Positions 1 to 8,720 of a stretch of 60,480 nucleotides of DNA are shown in pieces (within the stretch, counting starts at the first letter, position 1; each line of letters opens with the position of its first letter). Made by a program: the position numbers and the translations under genes. The notes under the pieces are model-generated. The model saw only the letters and a list, made by a program, of their open reading frames with translations, had not been told where the DNA came from and did no database searches. The DNA is taken from NCBI GenBank assembly GCA_964425595.1, contig CAYRMW010000005.1:1-60480 (forward strand). Reading direction: 5' to 3'. This DNA is from Caccovicinus sp964425595 (GTDB taxonomy: Bacteria; Bacillota; Clostridia; Lachnospirales; Lachnospiraceae).

Positions 1-26
1 ATCGGGTTTTTATGGATACTGTACAT
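1..26 (-). CDS. start of a gene running off the left edge
   Basis: An ATG at 24-26 on the minus strand is preceded by a very strong purine-rich ribosome site (AAAGGAGGAGG, about 27-40). Only eight codons (MYSIHKNP) are visible before the window ends, so the product cannot be named. It lies downstream of the terminator at 94-159, so it would be a separate transcription unit or depend on read-through. It could be chance, but the quality of the ribosome site makes a real start plausible. Confidence 0.35.
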
Positions 27-93
27 CCTCCTCCTCCTTTCCGTTCTCTGTCACAAAACCTGCTTACAAAAATTCGTTTCCATCGTGCATCCG

Positions 94-159
94 AAAAAAA
101 GAGACGTCCACGCAGGCAGGCCGATCAAATCACCTGAATTCCGTGGAGCCGTCTCTTTT
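94..159 (-). terminator. intrinsic terminator of the alpha-galactoside operon
   Basis: Read on the minus strand, a long hairpin (arms 142-159 and 97-112, with a 2-base bulge) ends in a run of seven T (complement of 94-100). It lies about 70 bases after the stop of the GH4 gene, where an operon terminator is expected. The loop is long (about 29 bases). Confidence 0.7.
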
Positions 160-231
160 CTGCATTCTTAAAAGCAACCGGTTTGCTCTCCGCTTACGGA
201 TCGCTTCCCTGTCCGGCCGGGCGACCGTGAT

Positions 232-1545
232 CTATTTATATTCCGGCAGCCAGTCCCGGTGAGCCTCAAATAAATCGTCACACATACGGATAATTTCATC
301 CATAGTTAATTCGGCTGAAGTATGCGGATCCAACATCGCCGCATGGTAGACAGCCTCTTTTTTCTTCGTGTGCGCCGCCAGGATCGTCAACTGCTGAACG
401 TTAATATTGGTTCGGTTCAACGCAGCGCACTGCTCCGGCAGATCGCCCACATAACAGGGCGTTACGCCTGATGCATCGGAAATGCATGGAACTTCCACGC
501 AAGCATCGTACGGCAGGTTGGGGATCATGCCTTTGTTCAGCACGTTTCCGCCAAATTTATACGCTTTATTTGTGATCACAGATTCCATGATGTATGCTGC
601 ATATTCTTTGGATTGCTCGTGATCAAGCTCTTGCGAATGAATCAGCTTATCCCGCATCTCTGCCCACTCTGCATTGTGGCGAACGCACCTGCGCGGATAT
701 TCGTCCAGCGGAATATTGAACCGTTCAATCAGCTCCGGATTTCGTGCTTTGATAAAGTAGGGCATGTACTCCGCATTATGTTCACTGGACTCCGTGACAT
801 AATATCCGAATTTGTGCATGATCTCATGACGCACTCGGTCATCATCCGGCGCTCCCTGCTCCAGAGAACGGCGTTTGATTTCCGGATACAAGTCCTTTCC
901 ATCCTGCGTTACTTCCAGAAGCCAGGCCATATGATTGATCCCGGCAATCTTCCACTGGATCCTGTCATCGTATTCCATTCCCAGGCCTGCCAGGAGTCTG
1001 GGGACTGCCACCTGAACGCTGTGGCAAAGTCCCACCAGGTCGACATTCGTGTAACGGAGCATATAGCCGGTCAAGATTGCCATCGGGTTTGTATAATTCA
1101 GGAACAATGCCCCCGGACAATACCGCTCGATATACTGCGCGAACGTCTCCATCACCGGTATCGTTCTGAGTGCCCGGAAAATACCGCCAACCCCCAGTGT
1201 GTCCGCTATCGTATGGCGAAGCCCATATTTTTTCGGTATTTCAAAATCGATTACCGTGCAGGGCTCATATCCACCTACCTGGACCGCATTGATCACAAAG
1301 TCCGCTCCCTTCAGCGCATCCCCCAACTCGTTCAGCCCTATGTAGGTCTTGATCCGCACCCTGCCGCCCCGATACTTATGGTTCATCGCTTCCAGCATCG
1401 CGCGGCTCTCCTCAGCACGGACCCTGTCGATGTCATAAAGCGCGTACTCCAACTCTTCAAAAGCGCCGTGCAGCATCGTATCGCCCAAAACATTACGTAC
1501 AAAAACAGAACTTCCTGCTCCTAGAAAGGTGATTTTTGTCAGCAT
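232..1545 (-). CDS. melA: GH4 alpha-galactosidase (NAD+/Mn2+-dependent)
   Basis: This 437-residue protein is a family 4 glycoside hydrolase, an unusual group that cleaves glycosides by NAD+-assisted redox and elimination chemistry with a divalent metal. The N-terminal Rossmann signature (ITFLGAGSSVF, residues 5-15), the LNYTNPMAI motif and the metal-binding Cys-His in GLCHSVQ are all visible. The CHSV form is typical of alpha-galactosidases in GH4, as opposed to the CDMP-type motif of phospho-alpha-glucosidases. GINHMAW follows as expected. The length matches the family. It is the last gene of a four-gene unit behind an ABC sugar importer, so it should act in the cytoplasm on imported alpha-galactosides such as melibiose or raffinose. 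An AGGGG ribosome site precedes the ATG. Substrate is inferred from the motif and context; alpha-glucosidase or glucuronidase activity is the main alternative. Confidence 0.88.
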   Translation of the reverse strand: MLTKITFLGAGSSVFVRNVLGDTMLHGAFEELEYALYDIDRVRAEESRAMLEAMNHKYRGGRVRIKTYIGLNELGDALKGADFVINAVQVGGYEPCTVIDFEIPKKYGLRHTIADTLGVGGIFRALRTIPVMETFAQYIERYCPGALFLNYTNPMAILTGYMLRYTNVDLVGLCHSVQVAVPRLLAGLGMEYDDRIQWKIAGINHMAWLLEVTQDGKDLYPEIKRRSLEQGAPDDDRVRHEIMHKFGYYVTESSEHNAEYMPYFIKARNPELIERFNIPLDEYPRRCVRHNAEWAEMRDKLIHSQELDHEQSKEYAAYIMESVITNKAYKFGGNVLNKGMIPNLPYDACVEVPCISDASGVTPCYVGDLPEQCAALNRTNINVQQLTILAAHTKKKEAVYHAAMLDPHTSAELTMDEIIRMCDDLFEAHRDWLPEYK

Positions 1546-1566
1546 AATCGTATCCCCTATCCTGAA

Positions 1567-2949
1567 CTATTGGTAGCTTTCCAGTATCGCTGTCATCGTG
1601 GTCTGCATGGTCTGCGCAACTTCTTCTGCGGTACTGGAACCATCCACAATCATTGGATCCATTGCCTCATTTAACGCGATATTCAACTCCTGGAACGGAA
1701 CACTGGTTTCATCGCTGGCCATCTTCTCATCGATCGTACCCGCGATCTCCATAAACAGCTCCATTTCCGTCTGGTAAGAAGCAAAGTTAAGTCCCTCGTC
1801 AATCAGAGACTGTCTGACCGGAATAAAATTACCCGCTTCGCAGAAACCCTTCATATTTTCCGCATTGGTCAGGTACTCGATAACGATTGCGGCTGCTTTG
1901 GGATATTTCGTTCCGGCATAGGCAAAAAGCCCGTTTCCTCCCATATCCGATCCGGTATTGCCGTCTTTCTGCGGCATGTAGGTTACACCCCAGCCATCCG
2001 GCATATTCTCATCCATGTATGAGCAATGCCAGCTTCCCGCGAAAGCAAATGCCAGCTGATTGGCGACAAACATCATATTGCACGCCGCCGTCGCCGTAAA
2101 AGCTACATTGTTGATCAGATCTTCCTGCCTCCAGGATTCGTAAAGCTTGATCGCCTCCAGCGCTTCCGGCGTATCCATGGTGATCGCAGTCTGATCCTCA
2201 TTCATCAGTGAACCGCCATACATGTACAAGAACGGCAGCCAGCGGTAACCTGAGCTGTTCTCCCAAATGCCGCCCATGGCATAATCCAGTCCGTTCGCCT
2301 CTTTTAACTGACGGGCAATATCGGTAAACTCTTCAATGGACCACGCTTCATCCAGAGACTGCGGCACCTCGATCCCCGCGTCTGCCAACATCTGCTTGTT
2401 ATAGAACAAAGCAATCACATCGGTATGATGCGGCATAGCCACCAGTTTTCCTTCATACATACACGCCTCCAAAAAGGCGGGGATCAGATCATCCAGGCTT
2501 TCCTGAGAAATGTAGGGCGTCAGATCCAGCATCGTGTTGGAAGCTTTAAATTTCCCAAGGCGCTGATAAGTGTAACGCATTACATCCGGCCAATCATCTC
2601 CTGCGATCCTGGTATCCAGCTGATCTCTGTATGTGTCCGACGGATAAACCTGCGTGGTTATCGTTATCTCCGGATGATCCTCGCGCAGCCGCGCGATCGC
2701 CCAGTCCCAGGCATCCTTGTCCGACTGCGAGCCCTCCCAGTAGGTAATTTCTATTTCCGCTCCTTCTTCCGCTACCAGTTCCTCCGTCTCTGCAGCACCT
2801 TCGCTATCCGCGCTGCTTTCGGAACCGGACGTCTCCGTCTGCGCAGTCTCCTGCGCAGTCCCGCTTCCTGACGAACACCCCGCCAAACTCCCCGTCACGA
2901 TCGCCGTCACCAATCCCGCCGCGACCAAACGTCTCCAGATCTTCTTCAT
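1567..2949 (-). CDS. ABC sugar importer, extracellular solute-binding lipoprotein
   Basis: The 460-residue product begins with a basic, hydrophobic signal sequence ending in the lipobox LAGC, so it should be lipid-anchored outside the membrane. An acidic Ser/Thr/Glu-rich linker follows (roughly residues 26-65), then the family 1 extracellular solute-binding fold (MalE/UgpB type) with the usual Trp and Tyr-rich ligand region. Two permeases of the carbohydrate uptake CUT1 family lie immediately upstream and the alpha-galactosidase lies 21 bases downstream, so it probably binds alpha-galactosides. GGAGGAAGG precedes the ATG. No ATPase gene lies in the unit; CUT1 systems commonly share one MsmX-like ATPase encoded elsewhere. 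Confidence 0.9.
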   Translation of the reverse strand: MKKIWRRLVAAGLVTAIVTGSLAGCSSGSGTAQETAQTETSGSESSADSEGAAETEELVAEEGAEIEITYWEGSQSDKDAWDWAIARLREDHPEITITTQVYPSDTYRDQLDTRIAGDDWPDVMRYTYQRLGKFKASNTMLDLTPYISQESLDDLIPAFLEACMYEGKLVAMPHHTDVIALFYNKQMLADAGIEVPQSLDEAWSIEEFTDIARQLKEANGLDYAMGGIWENSSGYRWLPFLYMYGGSLMNEDQTAITMDTPEALEAIKLYESWRQEDLINNVAFTATAACNMMFVANQLAFAFAGSWHCSYMDENMPDGWGVTYMPQKDGNTGSDMGGNGLFAYAGTKYPKAAAIVIEYLTNAENMKGFCEAGNFIPVRQSLIDEGLNFASYQTEMELFMEIAGTIDEKMASDETSVPFQELNIALNEAMDPMIVDGSSTAEEVAQTMQTTMTAILESYQ

Positions 2950-3012
2950 GTACCTTCCTCCTTCTTTTATTTTACTTACGCAGCCAAAAGTCCTTTCTCA
3001 GGCTGCATAGTA

Positions 3013-3840
3013 TCATCCCTTGATCCCGCTGGACGCCATGCCCTGCACAAACTGCTTCTGAAAAATGAGAAAAACGATGATGATCGGAATCGTCGAAATC
3101 AGAGACGCACTCATCAAATCGTTCCAGTTGACATACTGGGTTCCGTTTAACGCAGAAAGCCCCAACTGTACCGTATAGTAACTATCCTTGGAAACCATGA
3201 TCAACGGCCACTGAAGATCATTCCACCTCCACATCACCGTAAAAATAGCCAGGACACTGATCAGCGGCTTCACGTTAGGAAGAACGATCCGAGAAAACAG
3301 TCCAAATTCCGTGGCCCCATCGATCCGTCCTGCCTCAAGCAGGTCATCGGGGATCTCTTCAATGAATTGCCTTGACATAAACAGGCCAAAGGCTTCCGCG
3401 CACGGAGGAAGGATCAGGCCAACATAGGAATTACGGATCCCCAACTTCGATGCGATAATGAAATTGGGAACCATCGTAACCTGAAGCGGGATCATCAGCG
3501 TGCTGAGTACGATCAAAAAGCAGATATTCTTCCCCCGAAAGCTGTATTTTGCGAATGCAAACCCCGCCAACAGATTGATGGAGATCGTGATCAGCGTCGC
3601 GACTGTCGTCACGATCAGGCTGTTTTTGTAATATACATCGAACGCACCCGTCTGAAGCGATTCGATAAAATTACTGAAGATAAACTCTGAAGGCCACAGC
3701 TTCGGCGGAAATGCGAAGATCTCACCCACCGGCTTTACCGCCGTAATAAACATCCAATAAAAGGGGAATAATACGATCAAAGAAACCACCAGCACAAACA
3801 CAAAAACACAAATCTTAACCACCTGTCTTTTTCTCTTCAT
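3013..3840 (-). CDS. ABC sugar importer permease, MalG type
   Basis: This 275-residue inner-membrane protein has about six hydrophobic helices and the EAA loop that docks the ATPase (EAGRIDGATEFGLFSRIVLPNVKP, near residues 178-201; only its key residues EAxxxDGA matter). It ends in GMASSGIKG, a C-terminus typical of MalG/UgpE-type permeases. It starts 4 bases after the stop of the MalF-type partner, with its ribosome site inside that gene, so the two are probably translated together to give the heterodimeric channel. It belongs with the solute-binding lipoprotein downstream. Confidence 0.9.
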   Translation of the reverse strand: MKRKRQVVKICVFVFVLVVSLIVLFPFYWMFITAVKPVGEIFAFPPKLWPSEFIFSNFIESLQTGAFDVYYKNSLIVTTVATLITISINLLAGFAFAKYSFRGKNICFLIVLSTLMIPLQVTMVPNFIIASKLGIRNSYVGLILPPCAEAFGLFMSRQFIEEIPDDLLEAGRIDGATEFGLFSRIVLPNVKPLISVLAIFTVMWRWNDLQWPLIMVSKDSYYTVQLGLSALNGTQYVNWNDLMSASLISTIPIIIVFLIFQKQFVQGMASSGIKG

Positions 3841-3844
3841 GCGA

Positions 3845-4720
3845 TCAATCCCCCTCTCTGTTGTTCAGAAAACGAATTGCCGTCAGCCCAACCATGATCG
3901 TAAACAACGCAACCCCCGCGGCGGATGCCCGGCCGAACTGGCTTCTGCTAAACGCCAATTCGTAAATGTACATCACCATTGTCTTTGTGGAGTTAAGCGG
4001 ACCGCCTTTGGTCATGGTATAGACCAGATCAAAAGAGCGAAAACTGTGGATCACACAGGTAATCACCACAAACACGTGCGTTGTCTTCAAAAGCGGCAGC
4101 GTCAGATAACGAAACCTCTGCCAGTTGGAAGCGCCATCCACGATCGCCGCCTCATAATATTCCTGAGATATCCCCTGCAGGCCTGCCAGGTAAATTACCA
4201 TGTTGTAGCCGGTCCTCTGCCATATCGTGGCCGCCACAAGCATAAGCATTGCAAACTTAGTATCGTTCGACCATTGGATCGATTCCAGCCCAAACAGGTT
4301 CAGAAGATAATTAATCAACCCAACCTGATCCTGGAATAACCACGTAAACACCATTCCCACGACAACCGTTGAAACGACCGCAGGAAGATAAATGGCTGCC
4401 CTGAATATTCCTTTCAAGGGGAGCGCCATATTTAAAAGCAGCGCCAGAAAGAGCGCCAGCACCATGATAAACGGCACGGTAGCCAGCGTATAATAGGCTG
4501 TGTTCCAAAGAGCCTTCCAGAATGTCCCTTCCGTAAAGAGCCAAAGGTAATTGTCCGCTCCGGTAAAGACCGGATCGCCGATTCCATTCCAGTTCATAAA
4601 ACTATAGTAAAGTGCCATAAAAACTGGTATAATCATAAATACCATAAACAAGATCATGTTGGGCAGGATATACAGATACGGGACAACTTTTGCGTTTCTC
4701 CAGAACAACTGCTTTTTCAT
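3845..4720 (-). CDS. ABC sugar importer permease, MalF type
   Basis: First gene of the alpha-galactoside unit. I chose the ATG at 4720 because GGAGGG lies seven bases upstream; an in-frame ATG 33 bases earlier has no such site. The 291-residue product has about six transmembrane helices, starting near residue 13, and carries the EAA ATPase-docking loop (YEAAIVDGASNWQRF). It pairs with the MalG-type protein encoded just after it. The family normally imports oligosaccharides with a CUT1 binding protein. Confidence 0.9.
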   Translation of the reverse strand: MKKQLFWRNAKVVPYLYILPNMILFMVFMIIPVFMALYYSFMNWNGIGDPVFTGADNYLWLFTEGTFWKALWNTAYYTLATVPFIMVLALFLALLLNMALPLKGIFRAAIYLPAVVSTVVVGMVFTWLFQDQVGLINYLLNLFGLESIQWSNDTKFAMLMLVAATIWQRTGYNMVIYLAGLQGISQEYYEAAIVDGASNWQRFRYLTLPLLKTTHVFVVITCVIHSFRSFDLVYTMTKGGPLNSTKTMVMYIYELAFSRSQFGRASAAGVALFTIMVGLTAIRFLNNREGD

Positions 4721-4835
4721 GTACTTTCCCTCCAAATAACCACTGGTATCCACTCATCCGCTTTGGGGTGCTTACGCCAAAAAAAGATGGTGATATTGCA
4801 CATTTTTTCTCTGTAGTTTTTCTTTTTCTATACAA

Positions 4836-4865
4836 ATATTACATTTTCCAAAGGTGCGTTTACAA
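4836..4865 (-). promoter_or_regulatory. candidate promoter of the alpha-galactoside operon
   Basis: On the minus strand TTGTAA (4860-4865), an 18-base spacer and TAATAT (4836-4841) give a reasonable sigma-A promoter, with a leader of roughly 110 bases before the permease start. It lies in the intergenic region shared with the divergent AraC-type regulator, which probably acts here. On the plus strand TACAAT (4861-4866) could be the -10 of the regulator, so the two promoters would overlap. Confidence 0.4.
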
Positions 4866-4914
4866 TATACAAATAATTCATTACATGGAAAAATCTTGCA
4901 CAGGGAGAGATGCG

Positions 4915-5784
4915 ATGAACCGAGATGGGATTCAACCGTTCAAGAAATTGTTTACCTGCCACCAGGACGATATCCGCTCCATCTGTCTAAACACCGGCGG
5001 ACACTCTCAGACAGAACCCGGGCACATATGGGGTCCCGGCGTCCGTTCGTATTATCTTCTCCACTACGTCATCAGCGGACGCGGATGGTACGCGGTCAAA
5101 AAAGAAAAGCATTTCCTCTCTTCCGGCGACCTGTTTCTGGGATTCCCTAACGAGATCATAAAATATGGCGCGGATTTTGACGATCCCTGGTGCTATTGCT
5201 GGATCGGTTTTTCCGGAATGGATATTCCTCATATTTTAAAAATGACCGATTTTTCACGCAAGAATCACATTATGCATATTGATTCCCCGGACATTCCCGA
5301 AACGATCATCCGGATCCATCAGCAATACGGTACGGATTTTTCTTCTTACTTAAAGATGCTGTCGACTTTTCATCATCTTTTGTCCATGCTGGTTTATGCT
5401 TCTCAAAAAAAGAGCTCTCAACCCCTTCACGGAAATCTTCGCAGCAAACAGGAAATCTACCTGGACAAAGCGATCTCCTTTATGGAAACAGATACCTCAC
5501 ACGGCGGCGGCATTCATGACATCGCAAGATATGTCGGGATCTCGCCCAGCCACTTATATCGGATTTTTATTGAGGCATACTCTGTCTCCCCCTCGAAATA
5601 CCAAACGCAAATACGAATGCAAAAAGCATGCAACCTTCTTCACGAACAACCGGACATGCCCATCAGCATCATCGCATATTCTGTAGGGTATAATGATCCC
5701 CTTTACTTTTCCAAGGTGTTTCACAGAACAGTTGGCAAATCGCCCACAGATTACCGCAAAATCCATACGGCGGACGCATTATAG
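4915..5784 (+). CDS. AraC-family transcriptional regulator of the alpha-galactoside operon
   Basis: The 289-residue protein has an N-terminal cupin-like sugar-sensing domain (HIWGPGVRSYYLLHYVISG region, about residues 30-120) and two C-terminal helix-turn-helix units of the AraC/XylS type (HDIARYVGISPSHLYRIF and ISIIAYSVGYNDPLYFSKVF, ending in the signature GKSPTDYRK). The start at 4915 follows GGGAGAG. An in-frame ATG at 4885 is possible, but a longer frame that would overlap the permease gene is not supported. It is divergent from the transporter, the usual layout for a local activator responding to the imported sugar. Inducer identity is inferred only from the neighbours. Confidence 0.88.
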   Translation: MNRDGIQPFKKLFTCHQDDIRSICLNTGGHSQTEPGHIWGPGVRSYYLLHYVISGRGWYAVKKEKHFLSSGDLFLGFPNEIIKYGADFDDPWCYCWIGFSGMDIPHILKMTDFSRKNHIMHIDSPDIPETIIRIHQQYGTDFSSYLKMLSTFHHLLSMLVYASQKKSSQPLHGNLRSKQEIYLDKAISFMETDTSHGGGIHDIARYVGISPSHLYRIFIEAYSVSPSKYQTQIRMQKACNLLHEQPDMPISIIAYSVGYNDPLYFSKVFHRTVGKSPTDYRKIHTADAL

Positions 5785-5885
5785 AGCACCATGTCTTCCA
5801 CTGACCGGCGAGGTTCACTCTCCGATCCGCTTCGTAAGCCGCGTATGCGGCATCCGAAAACAAAAAAAAGGACGCCTCCGGGAAA

Positions 5886-5914
5886 TTGACAGCGTTCTTC
5901 CTGCATGCTATAAA
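5886..5914 (+). promoter_or_regulatory. strong sigma-A promoter for sdaAB-sdaAA
   Basis: Consensus -35 TTGACA (5886-5891), a 17-base spacer ending in TGC (extended -10), and TATAAA (5909-5914). This is the best promoter match in the window. It predicts transcription start near 5921 and a leader of about 80 bases before the serine dehydratase beta gene. Confidence 0.8.
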
Positions 5915-5934
5915 TATTGCATCAACCATTTACT

Positions 5935-5971
5935 CCGGCTGCCTTCCTGAGCGCTTCCCGCGGGCAGCCGG
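5935..5971 (+). other. leader hairpin upstream of sdaAB
   Basis: CCGGCTGCC (5935-5943) and GGCAGCCGG (5963-5971) form a perfect 9-bp stem with a 19-base loop inside the predicted sdaAB leader. No T-run follows, so it is not a simple terminator. It may stabilise the mRNA or be part of a larger fold; no known riboswitch core was recognised. Confidence 0.45.
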
Positions 5972-6002
5972 ATCCTGCGTACAATTCACGAAAGGCATCC
6001 TT

Positions 6003-6665
6003 ATGATCAACGTATTTGACATTCTCGGCCCGGTGATGATCGGGCCTTCCAGCTCGCACACCGCCGGAGCCACGCGGATCGGCCGGGTCACCAGGGCCCT
6101 TTTAGGCGCGCCTGCGGTCCGGGCCGACATCCTCCTGCATGGCTCCTTTGCGAAAACCTACCGCGGCCACGGCACGGACAAGGCGCTGATCGCCGGCATC
6201 ATGGGCATGGAGACCGACGATGAGCGGATCCCCTTCACCCCGAAGCTCGCCACCGATTCCGGCCTTCAGGTAACCATCACCACCGGTGAGATCGAAGGCG
6301 CTCACCCGAACACCGCCCGGATCACCCTGACCGATGCTTCCGGCCGCCAGGCCAGCCTCCAGGGCAGCAGCATCGGCGGAGGGAACATCCTGATCACCCG
6401 GGTCAACGGCATGGAAGTGCTGATCACAGGGCAGTATCCTACGCTGATCGTCCTGCACCGGGACGCGCCCGGCACCATCGCCGCCGTCACCGAGGTCGTG
6501 GCGGAAACCGGCGCCAATATCTGCAGCTTCCGTCTCTCCCGCCTGGAAAAGGGCGGAGACGCGGTGATGAACATCGAACTGGACAGCCTGACCGATCACG
6601 CCATCAAGGACCGGATACAGACTCTGCCCAATGTCTTTTCCTGCACCGTACTGGAGCCCATATGA
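6003..6665 (+). CDS. sdaAB: L-serine dehydratase, iron-sulfur type, beta subunit
   Basis: This 220-residue protein is the beta chain of the oxygen-sensitive [4Fe-4S] serine dehydratase, which converts L-serine to pyruvate and ammonia. The family signature GPSSSHTAGATRIGR follows the start, and the SIGGGNI motif lies in the middle. The C-terminal 75 or so residues form an ACT-like domain (PTLIVLHRDAPGTIAAVTEVV), a probable serine sensor. The start at 6003 gives the usual N-terminus MINVFDILGPVMIGPSSSHT; a frame extending upstream into the promoter is rejected. The alpha subunit follows 57 bases later. Confidence 0.95.
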   Translation: MINVFDILGPVMIGPSSSHTAGATRIGRVTRALLGAPAVRADILLHGSFAKTYRGHGTDKALIAGIMGMETDDERIPFTPKLATDSGLQVTITTGEIEGAHPNTARITLTDASGRQASLQGSSIGGGNILITRVNGMEVLITGQYPTLIVLHRDAPGTIAAVTEVVAETGANICSFRLSRLEKGGDAVMNIELDSLTDHAIKDRIQTLPNVFSCTVLEPI

Positions 6666-6722
6666 GTCCGGCGGCCGCGCTTCGCCGGATGATGATCATT
6701 GCTGAAAATGGAGGTTCTTGCC

Positions 6723-7655
6723 ATGGAATTTACCTTTGATTACCGTTCTCTGTCTTCCCTGATCCAGGCCAGCACAAAAGAAGCCTGCACCATCTCCCGT
6801 CTGGTCCTGTCTCAGCAGGCAGTCCAGATGGAGCAGACCGAAGAATCCCTGTACCGGCAGATGGAGAAAACCTATCGGGTCATGGCCGCGTCGATCGAAT
6901 CGGGCTGCCGGGAAGATCTGCGCAGCACCAGCGGTCTCACCGGCGGCAGTGCCTGCAGGATGCGCCGGGTCAGCGAATCCGGAAACAGCCTTACCGGCCC
7001 TCTGCTCTCCGGCGCCCTCTACCGGGCTCTGGCCGTATCCGAGTTAAACGCTTCCATGGGGCGGATCGTGGCTGCCCCTACCGCCGGGAGCTGCGGCATC
7101 CTCCCGGCCGCCGTCTTTACCATGCAAAAAGAGAAAGGCTGCCCGGAACACGACTGCATCATGTCCCTTTTCACCGCCTCCGCCGTAGGCATGGTGATCG
7201 CCAATAACGCCTCTCTTGCCGGAGCGGAAGGCGGCTGTCAGGCCGAGTGCGGCTCCGCGGCCGCCATGGCCGCAGCAGCCATCACGGAGATGGCCGGAGG
7301 GACCCCGGAGATGGCCGGCCATGCCGTAGCCATCGCCCTGAAAAACATCCTCGGGCTGGTCTGCGACCCGGTAGCCGGACTGGTGGAGATCCCCTGCATC
7401 AAGCGCAACGCATCCGGCGTGGCCGGCGCTTTCGTCGCCGCGGAACTGGCGCTTGCCGGAATCGAAAGCGCCATCCCCGCGGACGAGGTGATCTGGGCAA
7501 TGAAAAAGGTGGGGGACGCCATGTCCTCCACGCTGAAAGAAACCGCGGAAGGCGGGCTTGCCGCGACACCTACGGGAAAGAAACTTCACGACCGGGTATT
7601 TGGTTCCGGCGAAGACCAGTCCGTCTGCAGCAGCTGCCCGAAATGCCGCGCGTGA
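6723..7655 (+). CDS. sdaAA: L-serine dehydratase, iron-sulfur type, alpha subunit
   Basis: The 310-residue catalytic chain carries the conserved PTAGSCGILPA motif, the VCDPVAGLVEIPC segment with two cysteines, and a C-terminal CSSCPKC cluster. Cysteines in the family bind the labile [4Fe-4S] cluster that activates serine. The start at 6723 follows GGAGG at a good distance and gives the standard N-terminus MEFTFDYRSLSSLI. Base composition is notably GC- and Ala/Gly-rich, as for its partner. Pyruvate from serine feeds fermentation in strict anaerobes, which fits the proposed host. Confidence 0.95.
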   Translation: MEFTFDYRSLSSLIQASTKEACTISRLVLSQQAVQMEQTEESLYRQMEKTYRVMAASIESGCREDLRSTSGLTGGSACRMRRVSESGNSLTGPLLSGALYRALAVSELNASMGRIVAAPTAGSCGILPAAVFTMQKEKGCPEHDCIMSLFTASAVGMVIANNASLAGAEGGCQAECGSAAAMAAAAITEMAGGTPEMAGHAVAIALKNILGLVCDPVAGLVEIPCIKRNASGVAGAFVAAELALAGIESAIPADEVIWAMKKVGDAMSSTLKETAEGGLAATPTGKKLHDRVFGSGEDQSVCSSCPKCRA

Positions 7656-7683
7656 CACCGGCACATCAGGATTTCCTCCGCGC

Positions 7684-8478
7684 TCACCGGCCGTCAAGAT
7701 CCTTCTGATACAGGCGGTTCACTTCCATCTTATCCATCACCTGGCGGGCGTCGATCCCCGGATGCGTCAGGACGATCCGGTAAACCTGCTCGACAAATCC
7801 CGATTCTGTCTTCAGGTTCCCCGCCACCCATTCCACCGGATCGCCCCGCTTCATAAACCGCATGATCTTCGCGATCAGAAACAGCCGGTCCCGGTCTGCA
7901 CTCCGCGCTCTGCCCACCCGCTCCAGGATACCCTGACGGCGCGAAAGCTCGGTTTTTTCCGTCCCGGTCGATTCGCGGGAAACGGCAGGCGGCAAAGCGT
8001 CCTCCTCTTTTGGTCCTCCGTCCAGCCAGACCGGCGCCACGGAAAACATTCCGTCCCGGATCGTCATAACAGCCATGGACAGCGGCAAATGAAACCGCCG
8101 GTAGCCGCAGCTGCCCGGATTCAGCCAGAGCCTTCCCTCCCGCTCCTGCTGGCAATATCGGTGGGAATGGCCAAAGATCACCACACGGACATCCTGCAGG
8201 TCTGCCGGAACATCTTCCTGGTCGTGGACCAGCAAAAACGACACGTCCCCCAGACAGAACCGCCGGATCAGGGGCAGCTGCTCTGCCCAATATCCGTCAT
8301 TGTTCCCCCTGACCGCGTACAGGGGCTGTCGGACATTCAGCTTATGGTACACCATCTGACTGTCAAAATCACCTCCATGGATGATCACGTCGCAGCTTTG
8401 GATCACACTCTCCACTTCCGGTCTGAGCAGGCCGTGCGTATCGGATATGACGGCCGCCCGAATCGGTTCCCCTCTCAT
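7684..8478 (-). CDS. YfcE/MJ0936-type metallophosphoesterase with C-terminal extension
   Basis: The first 165 or so residues form a calcineurin-like phosphoesterase of the YfcE type: DTH (residues 13-15), GGDFD, GNND and the paired-histidine GHSH metal motifs are all present. Such proteins hydrolyse phosphodiesters in the cytoplasm with Mn2+. The family is usually 155-185 residues; this one has 264, and the final 90 residues are charged, probably helical, and not recognised. The start at 8478 follows GGAGGATG. It is convergent with the serine dehydratase genes and divergent from the PBP gene. Confidence 0.85.
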   Translation of the reverse strand: MRGEPIRAAVISDTHGLLRPEVESVIQSCDVIIHGGDFDSQMVYHKLNVRQPLYAVRGNNDGYWAEQLPLIRRFCLGDVSFLLVHDQEDVPADLQDVRVVIFGHSHRYCQQEREGRLWLNPGSCGYRRFHLPLSMAVMTIRDGMFSVAPVWLDGGPKEEDALPPAVSRESTGTEKTELSRRQGILERVGRARSADRDRLFLIAKIMRFMKRGDPVEWVAGNLKTESGFVEQVYRIVLTHPGIDARQVMDKMEVNRLYQKDLDGR

Positions 8479-8518
8479 TTTTACATCCTCCGTTTCTCAC
8501 CTATCTGTACATCCCATC

Positions 8519-8547
8519 ATTATAGCCGAGTCCATCCTCTTTGTCCA
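8519..8547 (-). promoter_or_regulatory. promoter of the metallophosphoesterase gene
   Basis: On the minus strand TGGACA (8542-8547), a 17-base spacer and a perfect TATAAT (8519-8524). It predicts a start about 34 bases upstream of the ATG at 8478. It sits in the 323-base gap (8479-8801) between divergent genes; apart from this and the plus-strand promoter at 8692, I see only T-rich sequence and a tiny CCGCC/GGCGG stem (8549-8565). Confidence 0.65.
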
Positions 8548-8691
8548 TCCGCCTTTTTTTGGCGGTCCGGCCATCCGGATTAAACTGCCCCTCGGGGCTT
8601 CAGATTGCCCTTTTTTTGCACTTTTCATGTCCCCATTCCCCCTTCCGGGCAATTATTCCCGGATTTTTGACGGATTTCTCCCACTTTTCTA

Positions 8692-8720
8692 TGTTCAATT
8701 CCCCTTTTTTGTTCTATAAT
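8692..8720 (+). promoter_or_regulatory. candidate promoter of the class A PBP gene
   Basis: A perfect -10 TATAAT (8715-8720) stands 17 bases after a poor -35 TGTTCA (8692-8697). Transcription from here would give a leader of about 75 bases before the PBP start at 8802. The weak -35 leaves room for an activator or another start. Confidence 0.45.

Noticed and set aside
613..1524. A 303-codon open frame antisense to the alpha-galactosidase gene
   Set aside because: It lies fully inside a well-supported GH4 gene, has no protein-like pattern and no ribosome site; such frames arise from GC-rich coding sequence.
4690..4914. An extended N-terminus for the AraC-type regulator overlapping the permease gene
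   Set aside because: The AraC domain pattern begins later, the strong ribosome site is at 4902-4909, and the extension would cross the divergent promoter region.
4741..4914. A catabolite (cre) operator for the alpha-galactoside operon
   Set aside because: No stretch in the intergenic region fits the cre consensus well enough to claim one.
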